Shown: one piece after another, positions 62,314 to 64,000 of the stretch | How the letters are laid out: each line of letters opens with the position of its first letter | How positions within the stretch are numbered: position 1 is the stretch's first letter | From: an uncultured Lachnospiraceae bacterium | GTDB lineage: Bacteria > Bacillota > Clostridia > Lachnospirales > Lachnospiraceae | Reading direction: 5' to 3' | DNA: 64,000 nucleotides | Assembly: GCA_934339135.1 (NCBI GenBank) | Contig: CAKRHP010000004.1 | Location: 124,001 to 188,000 of the forward strand | Notes under the pieces: generated by a model | Told to the model about the DNA's origin: nothing | Databases searched by the model: none | Seen by the model: the letters and a program-made list of their open reading frames with translations, nothing else | Translations under genes and position numbers: made by a program

Positions 62314-63510
62314 TCACATCACCACTTGTCTATCAAAATACTGTTCCTGAAACTCGATCTGCTTCACAATCTCCTCCTTGCTAAAAGTCATATTCTCAGG
62401 AGCAACCACCCACTTTTCTTCCACATCATCATTTCTGTGAACAACAGCAATAATCCGGCCCGTAAACCGATCAACAGGCTTATCTACACCTAAAATATAG
62501 ACATCTTGTTCTTCTCCATCCGGTGCTATAATTTCCTCGATATAACCATAATTGATCGGATAATATATATCTTTATGTTTTGGGTGATAACTCCCCAAAG
62601 GCCTGTCAACAATGACTGTTACGGTTCTTCCTATCACGGAAATGTATTTCTCTGCCTCGGAGTTATGCCATTTGTTCTGGGCATCCCTTATAAAAGGCTC
62701 TTTAATTTCTTTCTGCAGCAACTCCCCATAGGCATCCGGTTTGCGGAAGGTATTACCCAGCATTTCCCGGCTCCGGTATTCCCAGATTACTTCCATATCA
62801 AACTCCGCATAAAAAATGCCTTCTGTCTTGTCGTCAGCCAGCAAAACCGTATTATCAACACATTTTCCATTCCTATCCCAACAAATCGGGCTATAGGCGC
62901 AGGAACACCCGGCATTTTCTCCATTGGGATTTGCCATGGCAACGGCAACCATATTTTCATACGCCCTTGTGGACAGCGCCTGGATTCTTGGCTGCATAGA
63001 ACCACAGTCATTTGGCACAAGAATAACTTCAGCCCCCTTTAGCATCAATATCCTGGCACTTTCCGGATATTCCCTGTCATAACAGATCATAATTCCTAAC
63101 TGGATGCCATCGAAGTCACATACCTTAAACTCTTTTCCTGATTCAACCGTTCTTTCATCTGCAAAATCACATGTATGTACCTTAGAATATTTCATTAAGA
63201 TCCTGCCGGATTTATCAATGACAAAAGCAGAATTCTGCGGATACATTTTTCCTTTGGTAAATGCAGTCAGCACCACACCAATTTGATATTTTTTTGCAAC
63301 GTCACATATCATCGCAATCCGTTCGTCATCATCAGCAATACTTTTTTCGTAGGTCATGGGCAGATCGTATCCTGTAATAAAGCATTCCGGAAGCAAAAGA
63401 ATATCTGCATTATTTTCGGAAGCTTCCTTCATTGCTGTAATAATGCTTTGAATATTTTTGTCAATTTGTGCATTAATGGCACGTTTCTGTAAAATTGCAA
63501 CTTTAAACAT
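62314..63510 (-). CDS. Nitrilase-family amidohydrolase fused to pyrophosphatase-like domain
   Basis: 398 residues. Residues 1-260 are a C-N hydrolase with the triad Glu42 (LLPECFITGYD), Lys110 (MKYSKVHTCD) and Cys143 (IMICYDREYPES). Residues ~298-398 match the small clostridial protein annotated as inorganic pyrophosphatase (VDRPLGSYHPKHKDIYYPINYGYI, then IIAVVHRNDDVEEKWVVAPE, FQEQYFD), normally a separate ~110-residue protein. Fusion in one frame is uncommon and suggests coupled hydrolysis, or a domain used for binding. Substrates are unknown. The ATG follows a purine-rich AAAAAAGGGTAAAAATAA stretch. Confidence 0.82.
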   Translation of the reverse strand: MFKVAILQKRAINAQIDKNIQSIITAMKEASENNADILLLPECFITGYDLPMTYEKSIADDDERIAMICDVAKKYQIGVVLTAFTKGKMYPQNSAFVIDKSGRILMKYSKVHTCDFADERTVESGKEFKVCDFDGIQLGIMICYDREYPESARILMLKGAEVILVPNDCGSMQPRIQALSTRAYENMVAVAMANPNGENAGCSCAYSPICWDRNGKCVDNTVLLADDKTEGIFYAEFDMEVIWEYRSREMLGNTFRKPDAYGELLQKEIKEPFIRDAQNKWHNSEAEKYISVIGRTVTVIVDRPLGSYHPKHKDIYYPINYGYIEEIIAPDGEEQDVYILGVDKPVDRFTGRIIAVVHRNDDVEEKWVVAPENMTFSKEEIVKQIEFQEQYFDRQVVM

Positions 63511-63513
63511 TTA

Positions 63514-63690
63514 TTTTTACCCTTTTTTGCTGAATTTTCCATATGCGTTTTTCCGGTCTGCGTCTGATACGACTGATACGCACGAATTCAAATATAATAT
63601 TTTTTGTTGGCTTTAATCCGGAAATTTTATATTTTGTCACATATTTCTTAACATTAATTTTCTTTGTTCTCTTGAATACGCCAAACAATA
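63514..63690 (-). pseudogene. Frameshifted fibronectin type III remnant
   Basis: One frame reads KYKISGLKPTKNIIFEF, the typical 'Y.I.GLKP.T.Y.F' core of an Fn3 repeat; shifting by one base restores IRAYQSYQTQTGKTHMENSAK, the usual continuation (RAYQ.Y....GK....WS). A single frameshift near 63,590 thus breaks an Fn3 module. No start or signal peptide is present, so this is a fragment of a former surface protein gene. Confidence 0.55.
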
Positions 63691-64000
63691 ATCTATTGAG
63701 CTTCGTATACTAAATGTTTTAACATGATAATTCCTTTCTAGTCACCCAAAAGCAAGGAGAACAGAAATAAGGTCAATTTATCCAATCAGTCCAATTTGTT
63801 TAATTTGTAAAAAATCTATACCTTTTATTTACACTGATACTCATTACTTTAAAATGTACATCCCCTAATATTCTCTTTTTAATTCCATTTCCTAAATCAA
63901 TAGCCGTCCTAAACAAGATAGCAACCAATCACAATTTGTATTTTGGGCAAATATTTTAATTTGTTTATAATTTTTTATAGACAACTCCTCTCCCCTATGC
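63691..64000. other. AT-rich end of window
   Basis: No gene, hairpin or repeat that I can support is seen in these ~310 bases. Confidence 0.4.

Overview
The window looks like a chromosomal segment of a gut Clostridia species, most likely Lachnospiraceae. The grounds are moderate G+C with AT-rich accessory patches, strong AGGAGG-type ribosome binding sites with some TTG/GTG starts, hairpin-plus-U-run terminators, and gene content (AmtB-PII, agmatine deiminase route, DUF4353 surface protein, AAA-ATPase-like/PD-(D/E)XK proteins, GH53/GH42/galE). This is an inference; no rRNA or other definitive marker is present. No tRNA, rRNA, insertion sequence or CRISPR array was seen.

Layout. 1-0.8 kb: tail of a leucine-rich-repeat protein. 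1.3-7.6 kb: nitrogen and metal metabolism on the minus strand (amtB-glnK, ZIP transporter, aguA-aguB making putrescine from agmatine, a 2-hydroxyacid dehydrogenase), with several genes preceded by leader hairpins or an operator. 7.9-11 kb: a large secreted DUF4353 protein. 11.1-16.4 kb: two ECF sigma / membrane partner pairs flanking an AAA-ATPase-like protein. 16.6-21.1 kb: adenine deaminase, a PH-domain membrane protein, an LRAT-like protein and an Rpn-type nuclease.

21.3-33.5 kb: an all-minus accessory island. Reading in the direction of transcription: GLUG-type surface protein, Ser/Thr kinase, HTH-like protein, bacterial PARG macrodomain protein, small acidic protein, TerB-like protein, three Cys-rich microproteins, then three tandem paralogues (two with zinc ribbons) of a family I do not recognise, and two small proteins. 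It reads like a signalling or stress module and is one of two candidates for something undescribed.

33.7-50.8 kb: TrpXYZ-like ABC importer, Gfo/Idh/MocA oxidoreductase, BASS transporter, a truncated SWIM/SNF2 gene, a divergent HTH-like/Ser-Thr kinase pair, an XRE regulator with a palindromic operator facing a DUF4352 protein, a PBECR4-like protein, a FtsX-type ABC exporter with two-component system, and a galactan locus in which GH42 and galE are both cut at one breakpoint (about 50,083).

51-62 kb: dGTPase, XRE regulators, then a defence-like island: NUDIX hydrolase, PLD-helicase-DUF3427 protein, OLD-like ATPase, and a retron made of an NDT/winged-helix effector, an msr-msd RNA that I place at 60739-60910 from a 13-bp a1/a2 inverted repeat, and a reverse transcriptase with NAxxH, YADD and VTG motifs. 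The a2 repeat includes the Shine-Dalgarno sequence of the reverse transcriptase, and a1 covers the effector stop codon. The window ends with a nitrilase-pyrophosphatase-like fusion and a frameshifted fibronectin type III remnant.
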